Below are positions 38,377 to 46,914 of a DNA stretch of 64,000 bases, piece by piece (position 1 is the stretch's first letter; the number at the start of each line of letters is the position of its first letter). The notes under the pieces were generated by a model. The model made no database searches, was not told the DNA's origin, and saw only the letters and a list, made by a program, of their open reading frames with translations. The DNA is from Pseudomonas neuropathica. Its GTDB lineage: Bacteria; Pseudomonadota; Gammaproteobacteria; Pseudomonadales; Pseudomonadaceae. The translations under genes were made by a program, and so were the position numbers. The stretch spans positions 248,001 through 312,000 of the forward strand of contig NZ_JACOPX010000002.1 in assembly GCF_015461835.1 (NCBI RefSeq). Direction: 5' to 3'.

Positions 38377-38413
38377 AAAAACCGCCGATCTGTGAAGGGT
38401 CGGCGGTTTTTTT
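38377..38413 (+). terminator. Rho-independent terminator of the SIMPL gene
   Basis: An 8-bp stem ACCGCCGA / TCGGCGGT extended by AAAA/TTTT, followed by a seven-T run. Confidence 0.9.
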
Positions 38414-38445
38414 GTGCCTGGATTTTGTGGTGAATGTTCCGTCGC

Positions 38446-38513
38446 CATCGCGAGCAGGCTCACTCCTACAATTTGGAATGCATTCCCCTGTAGGAGTGAG
38501 CCTGCTCGCGATG
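38446..38513. repeat. REP inverted pair, GTAGGAGTGAGCC type
   Basis: CATCGCGAGCAGGCTCACTC and its inverted copy around a short spacer, between the SIMPL terminator and the convergent DUF6124 gene. Confidence 0.85.
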
Positions 38514-38528
38514 AAAGATAACGCGGTA

Positions 38529-38885
38529 TCAAGTCTGCGGATCAACCCGATCCAGCGCCCGATTCACCGCCAGCTCGGCCAGCATGATGATCTGCTGAAT
38601 CGCCAACGCCGTATTACGCTCGGGCCGGCCAAGCTGATCGGCAAAATTACCAGTAAGCGTGTTCGCCGACGCGAGTGACTCACAGGCATGCGCCAGCAGG
38701 CTTTCGGTGTCGATGTTCGGCTGAATCAGGAACATTGTGCTGGGTTGCCGGGGTTTGAGGGGTTCGGGGCTGAGGTAGAAATCCAGGGCGCGTTTGATGG
38801 CTTCGCGGGTTTTGATCTGGTCGTCGGCGCGGATGGCGTCTTCGAGTGGGGTATCGAGGGGTGGGTCAGGTATCAATTTATCCAT
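38529..38885 (-). CDS. DUF6124 family small protein
   Basis: A 118-residue protein of a Pseudomonas-specific family: REAIKRALDFYLSP, then FLIQPNIDTESLLAHACESLASANTL, then AIQQIIMLAELAVNRALDRV. It is helical and probably cytoplasmic, with function unknown. The start at 38885 has AAGGAAA 6 nt upstream; a 21-residue in-frame extension overlaps the structured leader and is not supported. Its upstream region is the most structured non-coding sequence in the window. Confidence 0.83.
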   Translation of the reverse strand: MDKLIPDPPLDTPLEDAIRADDQIKTREAIKRALDFYLSPEPLKPRQPSTMFLIQPNIDTESLLAHACESLASANTLTGNFADQLGRPERNTALAIQQIIMLAELAVNRALDRVDPQT

Positions 38886-38913
38886 GGAAAATTTCCTTAT
38901 GAACTGACGCCAT

Positions 38914-39127
38914 TCATTTCCGATCTCACTCGAGAAATGAGGTGGCAACTATGTACGGAGTGAGATTACCGGTAAGGAAACCAACCCGGCCGGACAAAGT
39001 CCGCCCGTACATAGCCGCCATAAAAACTGCTGACAGCGTGAGCTGGCGGCGATTATGGAGGGGCTTGTGCAGGTTTCCAAATTCAATAACCGGGAATCTC
39101 ACCTCCCGATCGCTGAGTCTTCAGCGA
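38914..39127 (-). ncRNA. Candidate structured leader RNA of the DUF6124 gene (pseudoknotted)
   Basis: Seen by eye, in plus coordinates: P1 38960-38973 with 39089-39102 (13 of 14 paired); P2 38976-38982 with 39072-39078 (GGAAACC/GGTTTCC); P3 39014-39020 with 39044-39050 (GCCGCCA/TGGCGGC); P4 38991-38995 with 38999-39003; P5 39110-39116 with 39121-39127; and a pseudoknot-type pairing 38949-38958 with 39005-39014 (CTATGTACGG/CCGTACATAG, 10 perfect pairs). Between this and the gene, 38914-38920 pairs with 38934-38940. Strand 38923-38930 can compete for 38959-38966 of P1. The minus strand is chosen because the gene it precedes is on that strand; all pairs are Watson-Crick, so strand is not proven. 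Confidence 0.5.
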
Positions 39128-39224
39128 CAGCCAAAGACTAGAGAGCCCACGTCCGACGGACAACCTGAAAACCTTGTGGGAAGGTTCTGGTTCTCTGACA
39201 CAGATTTAAACAGCCAAAAGCAGA

Positions 39225-39390
39225 CCCTCACCCTAGCCCTCTCCCTGAGGGAGAGGGGACTGACCGTGGTGTTTGGGAGAGCTACGCCGACGTGCGATAC
39301 CGAGTTGAACGCAAATTTTGAGAGGCCCACAATCGGCTCCCTCTCCCTCGGGAGAGGGCTGGGCGGGCGGCGTTCCGATGAGGGGCAAAT
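39225..39390. repeat. MITE-like element B
   Basis: Opens with CCCTCACCCTAGCCCTCTCC, contains the core ACGCCGACGTGCGATACCGA, and closes with CTCCCTCGGGAGAGGGCTGG. The right terminal repeat is degenerate (GGGCGGGCGG). It directly precedes the first copy of the 330-bp repeat. Confidence 0.75.
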
Positions 39391-39410
39391 CCACCACAAA
39401 ACTAACGCCG

Positions 39411-39740
39411 AACACCCGCGCTCTTCACCACTCAATAGGCCGAGTGTCAGCTCGCCTGCTCTTGATCTTGACCCACGGGCGACGTCGGAAGGCTGAGCGG
39501 AGGGATTGATCCGGGCGTGGGAGCGCAGCGACCGTTTGGCGCAGCCAAACACAGCGGGAGTAGGTGCAGCGAAGCAAACCGGAGACGCTGCACCCGGATC
39601 GATCCCGCAGCGAAGGAACCCCGAGCCCCAGCGAGCGGGCCGCACGCAGGAGCAAGCCTTTTTGGTTACTTTTTCGGGGGAAAAAGTGACCCGCCGTAAG
39701 GGCGGAACCCTAAGCCGCCGTTACCGCAGCAACGGATATA
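39411..39740 (+). repeat. Dispersed structured repeat, copy 1 (330 bp)
   Basis: The first 196 nt differ from copy 2 (54756) at only 10 positions with no gaps. Helices: 39502-39515 with 39593-39606 (14 bp); 39534-39540 with 39544-39550; 39565-39571 with 39586-39592; 39664-39675 with 39680-39691; 39691-39695 with 39701-39705. The wobble pairs are G-U only if the plus strand is the RNA. It fills the gap before the first peptide-binding protein gene. No convincing protein is encoded on either strand. Confidence 0.75.
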
Positions 39741-39857
39741 AACACAAGTGCTAGATATGCCGAGATAGACACTTCAACAGGAAAAACGATATTTCCGCCA
39801 ACACCCCCGCCCCAGCTACTCTTCCACGATTACCACCGCCGATTCCCCGGGGACCCC

Positions 39858-41459
39858 ATGCCAAGATCCACCCTAAAACCGCTCTTGATCTCCCTCGCAC
39901 TAACCGCCATAGCCCCGATCGCCAACGCCGCCACAACACTCGTTTATTGCTCCGAAGCCAGCCCGGCAGGCTTCGACCCCAGCCAATACACCAGCGGCAC
40001 CGACTTCGACGCCTCCGCCGAAACCGTCTTCAACCGCCTCACCCAATTCAAACGCGGCGGCACCGACATCGAACCCGGCCTGGCGACAAAATGGGACGTC
40101 TCCCCGGATGGCCTGCAATACCTCTTCCACCTGCGTCAAAACGTAAAATTCCACACCACCGACTACTTCAAACCCACCCGAGACTTCAACGCCGACGACG
40201 TCCTCTTCACCTTCCAGCGCCTGCTCGACCCCGACAACGCCTTCCGCAAGGCCTACCCCGCCGAATCCCCGTACTTCACCGACATGGGCCTGAACACCAC
40301 AATCAAATCGGTCGAAAAACTCGACGACAACACCGTGCGCTTCAACCTCAACAATGTTGACGCCGCGTTCGTGCAAAACCTCGCCATGAGCTTCGCCTCG
40401 GTGCAATCAGCCGAATACGCCGCGCAACTGTTAAAGGAAGGCAAAGCCGCCGACCTCAACCAGAAACCGATCGGCACCGGCCCGTTCGTATTCAAGCGTT
40501 ACCAAAAGGACTCGCAGATCCGCTACGCCGCCAACACGGCCTACTGGAAACCCGAAGACGTGAAGATCGACAACCTGATTTTCTCGATCACCCCGGACGC
40601 CGCCGTACGTCTGCAAAAACTCAAGGCCGGCGAATGCCAGGTCAGCGGCTACCCACGCCCGGCCGACATCGAAGTGATGGAAAAAGACCCGAACCTGCGC
40701 GTGCTCAAGCAGGCCGGTTTCAACCTCGGCTTCCTCGCCTATAACACCACCCACGCGCCACTCGACCAGCTCAAGGTGCGGCAGGCGCTGGACATGGCCA
40801 TCGACAAACCGGCGATCATCAAAGCCGTCTACCAAAGCGCCGGCCAGTTGGCCCAAAACGCCTTGCCGCCGGCGCAATGGTCGTATGACCCGAATATCAA
40901 GGACGCGCCCTACGACCCGGCAAAAGCGCGGGTGCTACTGAAAGAAGCAGGGGTTGCGCCGGGTACAACCATCAACCTTTGGGCGATGACAGTGCAACGC
41001 GCCTCAAACCCGAATGCGCGGATGTCGGCGCAGATGATCCAGCAGGATTGGGAGAAAATCGGCATCAAGGCCAACATCGTCAGCTACGAATGGGGCGAGT
41101 ACATCAAACGCGCGAAAAATGGCGAACACGACGCCATGATTTATGGTTGGACGGGTGACAACGGTGACCCGGACAACTGGCTGGGCGTGCTCTACAGCTG
41201 CGCGGCGGTAAAAGGCAGCAACTACGCCAAATGGTGCGATCCGGCCTACGACAAACTGGTGCAACAGGCCAAGTTGGCCACCGACAAAGATCAACGGGTA
41301 AAACTGTATCAACAGGCGCAACTGATCCTCAAACAGCAGGTGCCGATCACACCGATTGCCAACTCCACGGTGTTCCAGCCGCTGCGCAAGGAAGTCACTG
41401 ACTTCCGGATCAGCCCGTTCGGTCTTACCCCCTTCTACGGCGTGGGTATAAATAAGTAA
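39858..41459 (+). CDS. Peptide ABC transporter substrate-binding protein (DppA-like 1)
   Basis: A 533-residue family 5 (SBP_bac_5) binding protein with signal peptide (MPRSTLKPLLISLALTAIA...NAA). The DppA hallmarks are present: CSEASPAGFDPSQY after cleavage, KFHTTDYFKPTRDFNADDV, NQKPIGTGPFVF and WTGDNGDPDNW. It delivers di- or oligopeptides from the periplasm to the DppBC permease. It is the first of four such genes in the locus, but is separated from the next by 260 nt with a hairpin, so it likely has its own promoter. Confidence 0.92.
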   Translation: MPRSTLKPLLISLALTAIAPIANAATTLVYCSEASPAGFDPSQYTSGTDFDASAETVFNRLTQFKRGGTDIEPGLATKWDVSPDGLQYLFHLRQNVKFHTTDYFKPTRDFNADDVLFTFQRLLDPDNAFRKAYPAESPYFTDMGLNTTIKSVEKLDDNTVRFNLNNVDAAFVQNLAMSFASVQSAEYAAQLLKEGKAADLNQKPIGTGPFVFKRYQKDSQIRYAANTAYWKPEDVKIDNLIFSITPDAAVRLQKLKAGECQVSGYPRPADIEVMEKDPNLRVLKQAGFNLGFLAYNTTHAPLDQLKVRQALDMAIDKPAIIKAVYQSAGQLAQNALPPAQWSYDPNIKDAPYDPAKARVLLKEAGVAPGTTINLWAMTVQRASNPNARMSAQMIQQDWEKIGIKANIVSYEWGEYIKRAKNGEHDAMIYGWTGDNGDPDNWLGVLYSCAAVKGSNYAKWCDPAYDKLVQQAKLATDKDQRVKLYQQAQLILKQQVPITPIANSTVFQPLRKEVTDFRISPFGLTPFYGVGINK

Positions 41460-41463
41460 CACC

Positions 41464-41513
41464 AAGCCCCAAGGCGGCGCGCACAACGTGACCAATGCAC
41501 CGTTTTGGGGCTT
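41464..41513 (+). terminator. Weak terminator after the first binding-protein gene
   Basis: Arms AAGCCCCAA (41464-41472) and TTGGGGCTT (41505-41513) enclose a 32-nt loop and are followed by CATTTG. The long loop and poor T-tract make termination uncertain. Confidence 0.4.
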
Positions 41514-41719
41514 CATTTGCACCGTAAAAACCACCCGCAAACGGTCAAATGCGTCAGAAGTTACACAGATGCGACATTAAGGTACGTTCGTGCCACGCTT
41601 TGTGGCCGGCAGTCGTTCTGGATCTTGCAATGGGTATGGCCCCTGCATAAGTATCCGCAGGCACGACTCACGAGGTCGTACCTCACAACTAAAAAATGAC
41701 AACAAATCATGAGGCCAAC

Positions 41720-43345
41720 ATGCTTAAACACGCGGTCATTCCGTTTTTAGTCGGCGCAGGCTTGTTAGCCTCCGCACCTTTCGCATCCGCTGCGACTAAC
41801 CTGGTGTTCTGCTCCGAAGGCAGCCCGGCCGGTTTCGACCCAGGCCAGTACACCACCGGAACCGACTTCGACGCCTCAGCCGAAACCATGTTCAACCGCC
41901 TGACCCAGTTCGAGCGCGGCGGCACCGCCGTGATTCCTGGTCTGGCGACCAAGTGGGACATCTCCGATGACGGCCTGACTTACACCTTCCACCTGCGTGA
42001 AGGCGTCAAGTTCCACACCACTCCGTATTTCAAGCCGACTCGTGAGTTCAACGCCGACGACGTGCTGTTCACCTTCAATCGCATGATTAACAAGGATGAC
42101 CCGTTCCGTAAGGCGTACCCGACCGAATTCCCGTACTTCACCGACATGGGGATGGACACCAACATCACCAAGATCGATAAAGTCGACGACCACACTGTCA
42201 AGTTCACGTTGAAAGAAGTTGATGCCGCGTTCATCCAGAACATGGCGATGAGCTTCGCCTCGGTACAGTCTGCCGAGTACGCTGCCCAGCTGCTCAAGGA
42301 AGGCAAGGCTGCCGACATCAACCAGAAGCCGATCGGCACTGGTCCGTTCGTGTTCAAGAGCTATCAGAAAGACTCCAACATCCGTTACACCGGCAACAAG
42401 GATTACTGGAAGCCTGAGGATGTGAAGATCGACAACCTGATCTTCGCCATCACCACCGACCCGTCGGTCCGTATTCAGAAGCTGAAAAAGAACGAGTGCC
42501 AGGTCACCCTGTTCCCGCGTCCGGCCGACCTGAAAGCGCTGAAAGAAGACAAGACCCTGAAGATGCCTGACCAGGCTGGTTTCAACCTGGGTTACATCGC
42601 CTACAACGTGATGGACAAGGTCAAGGGCAGCAACGAAGCCAACCCACTGGCTGACCTGCGCGTGCGTCAGGCGCTGGACATGGCTGTGAACAAACCACAG
42701 ATCATCGACTCGGTTTACCAGGGCGCCGGCCAACTGGCCGTCAACGCCATGCCGCCGACCCAGTGGTCTTACGACACCACCATCAAGGACGCCAAGTACG
42801 ATCCTGAGAAAGCCAAGCAACTGCTGAAGGAAGCTGGCGTCAAGGAAGGTACCGAAATCGTTCTGTGGGCGATGCCGGTGCAGCGCCCGTACAACCCGAA
42901 CGCCAAACTGATGGCTGAAATGCTCCAGTCCGACTGGGCCAAGATCGGCTTGAAAGTGAAGATCACCAGCTACGAGTGGGGCGAGTACATCAAGCGCTCC
43001 AAAGGTGGCGAGAACCAGGCCATGATCATTGGCTGGAGCGGTGACAATGGTGATCCGGACAACTGGCTGAACGTGCTGTTCGGCTGCGACTCGCTCAGCG
43101 GCAACAACTTCTCCAAGTGGTGCGACAAGAAGTTCGACGGCCTCGTCAAAGAAGCCAAGCGTACAACCGACCAAGGTAAGCGCACCGAACTGTACAAAGA
43201 GGCACAACACGTCCTCAAAGATGCAGTCCCGATGACACCTATCGCTCACTCGACGGTGTATCAACCCATGCGCGCCAACGTGCAGGATTTCAAGATCAGC
43301 CCATTTGGCTTGAACTCCTTCTACGGCGTCAGCGTCAGCAAATAA
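41720..43345 (+). CDS. Peptide ABC transporter substrate-binding protein (DppA-like 2)
   Basis: A 541-residue SBP_bac_5 protein with signal peptide MLKHAVIPFLVGAGLL...SAA. Shares all family blocks with its neighbours and has an internal insertion (VMDKVKGSNEANPLAD, about residues 295-310) relative to copy 1. Closest by eye to the third copy (KSYQKDSNIRYTGN identical). The start MLKHAVIP follows GAGG; the 8-residue upstream extension is unlikely. A strong terminator follows. Confidence 0.92.
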   Translation: MLKHAVIPFLVGAGLLASAPFASAATNLVFCSEGSPAGFDPGQYTTGTDFDASAETMFNRLTQFERGGTAVIPGLATKWDISDDGLTYTFHLREGVKFHTTPYFKPTREFNADDVLFTFNRMINKDDPFRKAYPTEFPYFTDMGMDTNITKIDKVDDHTVKFTLKEVDAAFIQNMAMSFASVQSAEYAAQLLKEGKAADINQKPIGTGPFVFKSYQKDSNIRYTGNKDYWKPEDVKIDNLIFAITTDPSVRIQKLKKNECQVTLFPRPADLKALKEDKTLKMPDQAGFNLGYIAYNVMDKVKGSNEANPLADLRVRQALDMAVNKPQIIDSVYQGAGQLAVNAMPPTQWSYDTTIKDAKYDPEKAKQLLKEAGVKEGTEIVLWAMPVQRPYNPNAKLMAEMLQSDWAKIGLKVKITSYEWGEYIKRSKGGENQAMIIGWSGDNGDPDNWLNVLFGCDSLSGNNFSKWCDKKFDGLVKEAKRTTDQGKRTELYKEAQHVLKDAVPMTPIAHSTVYQPMRANVQDFKISPFGLNSFYGVSVSK

Positions 43346-43355
43346 GGCACTGCAG

Positions 43356-43385
43356 CGGCGACGTTTTTAACGTCGCCGTTGTTTT
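43356..43385 (+). terminator. Rho-independent terminator after the second binding-protein gene
   Basis: A perfect 10-bp stem CGGCGACGTT / AACGTCGCCG with a 3-nt loop, then TTGTTTT. The remaining 260 nt to the next gene carry no recognised gene. Confidence 0.85.
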
Positions 43386-43536
43386 ACCTGCCGGGAAGTT
43401 AGGAAATTGCCTACAGCCAATTCCACTGTGGATTACCGCAGCGGTATAGGACGCGTCGCCTTTTCCTACGAGATTTAAGGCATTTACGCATTTACTGCCA
43501 GAACCGCGGCCCCTACCGTCGGGTACTGACCAGTGT

Positions 43537-43556
43537 CTGCGTGGGCCACCGGTTTG
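43537..43556 (+). promoter_or_regulatory. Possible sigma-54 promoter upstream of the third binding-protein gene
   Basis: The sequence contains GG and GC dinucleotides spaced by exactly 10 nt with TTT before the GC (GGCCACCGGTTTGC). The -24 region deviates from TGGCAC, so this is a weak call. It lies about 100 nt before the start. Confidence 0.25.
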
Positions 43557-43646
43557 CCGTACGTACTGGATTGAGCTCGATGCAACCAAAACGTCTCTGG
43601 ATGAGGTGACGGTGCATTGAACAACACTAAAAAAAGAGGGAGCGTC

Positions 43647-45245
43647 ATGCGCCATACCTTGATTTATTCCGCATTGCTGGGTGCCGGCCTGTTGGCCGCC
43701 TCGTCCGCCAGTTTCGCCGCCAGCAAAAGCCTGGTGTTCTGCTCTGAAGGCAGCCCGGCCGGTTTCGATACCGCGCAGTACACAACAGCGACCGATAACG
43801 ACGCCGCCGAACCGATCTACAACCGTCTCGTCGAGTTCGAAAAAGGCGCGACCAATGTCGTACCCGGTCTGGCGACCAAGTGGGACATTTCCGAGGATGG
43901 TCTCAAGTACACCTTTCACCTGCGTGAAGGTGTGAAATTTCATACAACGCCGTACTTCAAGCCAACTCGCGATTTCAACGCCGACGACGTGCTGTTCACG
44001 TTTAATCGCATGCTCGATGCGCAACAACCTTTCCGTAAGGCTTATCCAACCGAGTTCCCGTATTTCAACGGGATGAGCCTGAACAAGAACATCGCCAAGG
44101 TCGAGAAGACCGGGCCGCTGACCGTGGAGTTCACGCTCAACAGCGTCGACGCCGCGTTCATCCAGAACATCGCCATGAGCTTCGCCGCCATCCTGTCCGC
44201 CGAATACGCCGACAAGCTGCTGGCCGAAGGCAAGCCAAGCGACATCAACCAGAAACCGATCGGCACCGGGCCGTTCGTGTTCAAGAGTTATCAGAAAGAC
44301 TCGAACATTCGTTACACCGGTAATCAACATTACTGGGATCCGAGCCGGGTCAAACTCGATAACCTGATCTTTGCGATCAACACCGACGCCTCGGTGCGCG
44401 TGCAGAAGCTCAAGGCCGGCGAGTGCCAGATCACCCTGCACCCGCGCCCTGCCGATGTTGAAGCGCTGAAGGCCGATCCGAAACTGCAATTGATCTCCAA
44501 GCCGGGTTTCAACCTCGGCTACATCGCCTACAACGTTCGCCACAAGCCATTCGACCAGCTCGAAGTGCGCCAGGCGCTGGACATGGCGGTGAATAAACAA
44601 GGGATTCTCAACGCTGTTTATCAAGGCGCCGGCCAACTGGCCGTGAATGCCATGCCGCCGACCCAGTGGTCCTACGACGACAGCATCAAAGACGCCGCCT
44701 ACAACCCGGAAAAAGCCAAAGAGCTGCTCAAGGCTGCCGGTGTCAAAGAAGGCACCGAGATCACCCTGTGGGCGATGCCGGTGCAGCGCCCGTACAACCC
44801 GAATGCCAAACTGATGGCCGAAATGCTCCAGGCGGACTGGGCCAAGATCGGACTGAAAGTGAAGATCGTCAGCTATGAATGGGGCGAGTACATCAAACGC
44901 ACCAAGAACGGCGAGCACGACGTCAGCCTGATCGGCTGGACCGGTGACAACGGGGATCCGGACAACTGGCTCGGCACGCTGTACAGCTGCGATGCCATCG
45001 GCGGCAACAACTACTCCATGTGGTGCGATCCGGCTTACGACAAGCTGATCAAAGAGGCCAAGGTCGTCACCGACCGCGACCAACGCACCGTACTCTACAA
45101 ACAGGCTCAGCAATTGCTTAAACAGCAAGTGCCGATCACGCCTGTCGCCCACTCGACGGTCAACCAACCGTTAAGCGCCAGGATCGAGGGCTTCAAAGTC
45201 AGCCCGTTCGGTCGCAACGTGTTCTCGGGTGTCGGTATCGATTAA
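43647..45245 (+). CDS. Peptide ABC transporter substrate-binding protein (DppA-like 3)
   Basis: A 532-residue SBP_bac_5 protein with signal peptide MRHTLIYSALLGAGLLAASS. The mature part opens SKSLVFCSEGSPAGFD and keeps the KFHTTPYFKPTRDFNADDV and GTGPFVFKSYQKD blocks. The ATG at 43647 has GAGGGAG at 8 nt; a TTG ten codons upstream is not supported. Together with the porin gene 176 nt downstream it parallels P. aeruginosa dppA3-opdP. Confidence 0.92.
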   Translation: MRHTLIYSALLGAGLLAASSASFAASKSLVFCSEGSPAGFDTAQYTTATDNDAAEPIYNRLVEFEKGATNVVPGLATKWDISEDGLKYTFHLREGVKFHTTPYFKPTRDFNADDVLFTFNRMLDAQQPFRKAYPTEFPYFNGMSLNKNIAKVEKTGPLTVEFTLNSVDAAFIQNIAMSFAAILSAEYADKLLAEGKPSDINQKPIGTGPFVFKSYQKDSNIRYTGNQHYWDPSRVKLDNLIFAINTDASVRVQKLKAGECQITLHPRPADVEALKADPKLQLISKPGFNLGYIAYNVRHKPFDQLEVRQALDMAVNKQGILNAVYQGAGQLAVNAMPPTQWSYDDSIKDAAYNPEKAKELLKAAGVKEGTEITLWAMPVQRPYNPNAKLMAEMLQADWAKIGLKVKIVSYEWGEYIKRTKNGEHDVSLIGWTGDNGDPDNWLGTLYSCDAIGGNNYSMWCDPAYDKLIKEAKVVTDRDQRTVLYKQAQQLLKQQVPITPVAHSTVNQPLSARIEGFKVSPFGRNVFSGVGID

Positions 45246-45324
45246 ACCAACCGTTTTAGCCGCAACGCTGGGGGGCACTGTCTAGCCCCTCACGCAAGCG
45301 CTTTGCCGAAATTCGCCAATCCGG

Positions 45325-45342
45325 CCTTTGGCAAACGTTTGC
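45325..45342. promoter_or_regulatory. Palindromic site upstream of the porin gene
   Basis: GCAAACGTTTGC (45331-45342) is a perfect 12-bp palindrome preceded by CCTTTG, 80 nt upstream of the porin start. It resembles an operator for a dimeric repressor, but no cognate regulator is in the window. Confidence 0.35.
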
Positions 45343-45421
45343 GATGTGTGAATGAGTTCTAAACCAATAACCGGCATACCAAAAAAAGCCGGCATAAAAA
45401 GAAAGTAAAGGAGCTTCACCC

Positions 45422-46837
45422 ATGAAACTGAGCAGCACCGCGATACTGGCCCTGGCCATCAGCAGCATCACCGCCACGGCTTATGCGGAAACCCAAAGTC
45501 AGGCATTCACTCCGGTGACCGTCAACACCAAGAGCGCCCAGGCTGAAGCAACCGGCTTCGTCGAAGGACAGTCGATTTCCGGTACGACGCGTAACTGGTA
45601 CGCCAATGAGCAATTGAAACGTGGTGCCAAGTTCAAGTACCAAAAAAACGGTACAACCGAACTTACTGATCGCCGGATCAACTGGGTACAAGGCACGATT
45701 CTCAAGTACAACTCGGGGTTCACCGAAGGTACTGTCGGCATCAGCACTGAAGTGGCGGTCTACAACGCTGTAGCTCTTGAGCGTGACCGCAAAAACCTCG
45801 CTGCAAACGTCGGTGGTGCGCCGATTCCTAACGTCGCCTCCGGTAACAACCGGACCCTGACCCGAGATGGTGGCGATGCGGAGGGACAGTGGAGCAAACT
45901 GGGTCTGGCCAACGTCAAGGCGCGGGTTTCAAATACCACTCTGACCGCCGGCCGCCAAAACTTCAGCAGCCCGATGGTCGATGTGATCGGCAACCGCGCT
46001 CTTCCTTCGAGCTTCCAAGGTGTCAGCCTGCACAGCGAAGAGTTGGAGAACCTGACCTTCGACATCGCCACGTTCGACAAGAACTCGCCACGTATGGAAG
46101 AAAGCCAGCGCAAGTTCCGCTCCGAATATGCTGACACGCTCATTGAAATTGATCACGTCAACACCGCTGGTATTTCCTACCAGCCGTTTGCCAGTCTGAA
46201 AACCAGCCTGTGGGCAACTCAGGCTGAAGACATGTGGAAACAGTACTACTTCGGCGCTACCCACGAACTGGGCGACAGCCAGATCCTCAGCCTGACTACC
46301 GGTCTGAACTACTACAAGACCGTAGATGAAGGCAAAAAGAAGCTGGGCGAAATCGACAACGATACCTACTCGCTGTCGCTGGGTCTGACTCACCAGGCCC
46401 ATAGCCTGACCTTCTCGTACCAGGAAATTAACGGTAACGAGTACTTCGACTACCTGCACGAAACCAACGGTATTTACCTGGCCAACTCCCTGCTCTCGGA
46501 CTTCAACGGCCCGAACGAGAAATCCTTCCAGGTCGCTTACGGTCTGAACATGGCTGAATATGGCGTGCCAGGCCTGAAGTTCAACATCTACAGCGCTCGT
46601 GGCTGGGGCATCGACGGTACTCACTACAAAGGCGGCGCTTACGACAGCGTGCTGGCAATGGATGGCGAACACCACTACGAATACGGGATCGGTGCTGCCT
46701 ATGCCGTTCAAAGTGGTCCGCTCAAAGCTACGGCAATCCGCGCAACCTACACTGCGCACCGTGCCAGTGATAATCAGCTGGATGGCAGCATCAACGAGTT
46801 CCGTCTCGTAACCACCATCCCGTTCAACATCCTGTAA
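45422..46837 (+). CDS. OprD-family porin, probable peptide porin (OpdP-like)
   Basis: A 471-residue outer-membrane 18-strand porin of the OprD family: signal peptide (MKLSSTAILALAISSITATAYA), then EGQSISGTTRNWYANEQL and the alternating strands typical of the family. Location between dppA-type genes matches OpdP of P. aeruginosa, which imports glycine-glutamate dipeptides. It ends TTIPFNIL rather than with the C-terminal Phe usual for BAM substrates. An intrinsic terminator follows. Confidence 0.9.
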   Translation: MKLSSTAILALAISSITATAYAETQSQAFTPVTVNTKSAQAEATGFVEGQSISGTTRNWYANEQLKRGAKFKYQKNGTTELTDRRINWVQGTILKYNSGFTEGTVGISTEVAVYNAVALERDRKNLAANVGGAPIPNVASGNNRTLTRDGGDAEGQWSKLGLANVKARVSNTTLTAGRQNFSSPMVDVIGNRALPSSFQGVSLHSEELENLTFDIATFDKNSPRMEESQRKFRSEYADTLIEIDHVNTAGISYQPFASLKTSLWATQAEDMWKQYYFGATHELGDSQILSLTTGLNYYKTVDEGKKKLGEIDNDTYSLSLGLTHQAHSLTFSYQEINGNEYFDYLHETNGIYLANSLLSDFNGPNEKSFQVAYGLNMAEYGVPGLKFNIYSARGWGIDGTHYKGGAYDSVLAMDGEHHYEYGIGAAYAVQSGPLKATAIRATYTAHRASDNQLDGSINEFRLVTTIPFNIL

Positions 46838-46847
46838 AAACGCCAAC

Positions 46848-46888
46848 CGACGGTTGACTCATGATGAGTCGGCCGTTCGGTTTTTTGT
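46848..46888 (+). terminator. Rho-independent terminator of the porin gene
   Basis: AACCGACGG and CCGTTCGGTT pair with one bulge, with an inner GACTCAT/ATGAGTC stem, and are followed by TTTTTTG. Confidence 0.85.
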
Positions 46889-46914
46889 CTTCAACCGATT
46901 GCAGAGGGTTATCG

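Noticed and set aside
38949..39127. tRNA-like or tmRNA gene
   Set aside because: No acceptor/T-loop pattern or CCA end; the helices have a different topology.
39121..39645. Minus-strand open frame (174 codons) across element B and repeat copy 1
   Set aside because: Same reasoning as the copy 2 frame; it joins two unrelated repeats.
43335..45167. 610-codon minus-strand frame opposite the third binding-protein gene
   Set aside because: Antisense shadow: Val/Gly/Arg-rich translation of the reverse complement of a conserved gene, equivalent shadows occur opposite the other three copies.
45325..45345. Sigma-54 promoter upstream of the porin gene
   Set aside because: The GG to GC spacing is 9 nt instead of the required 10; kept only as a palindrome.
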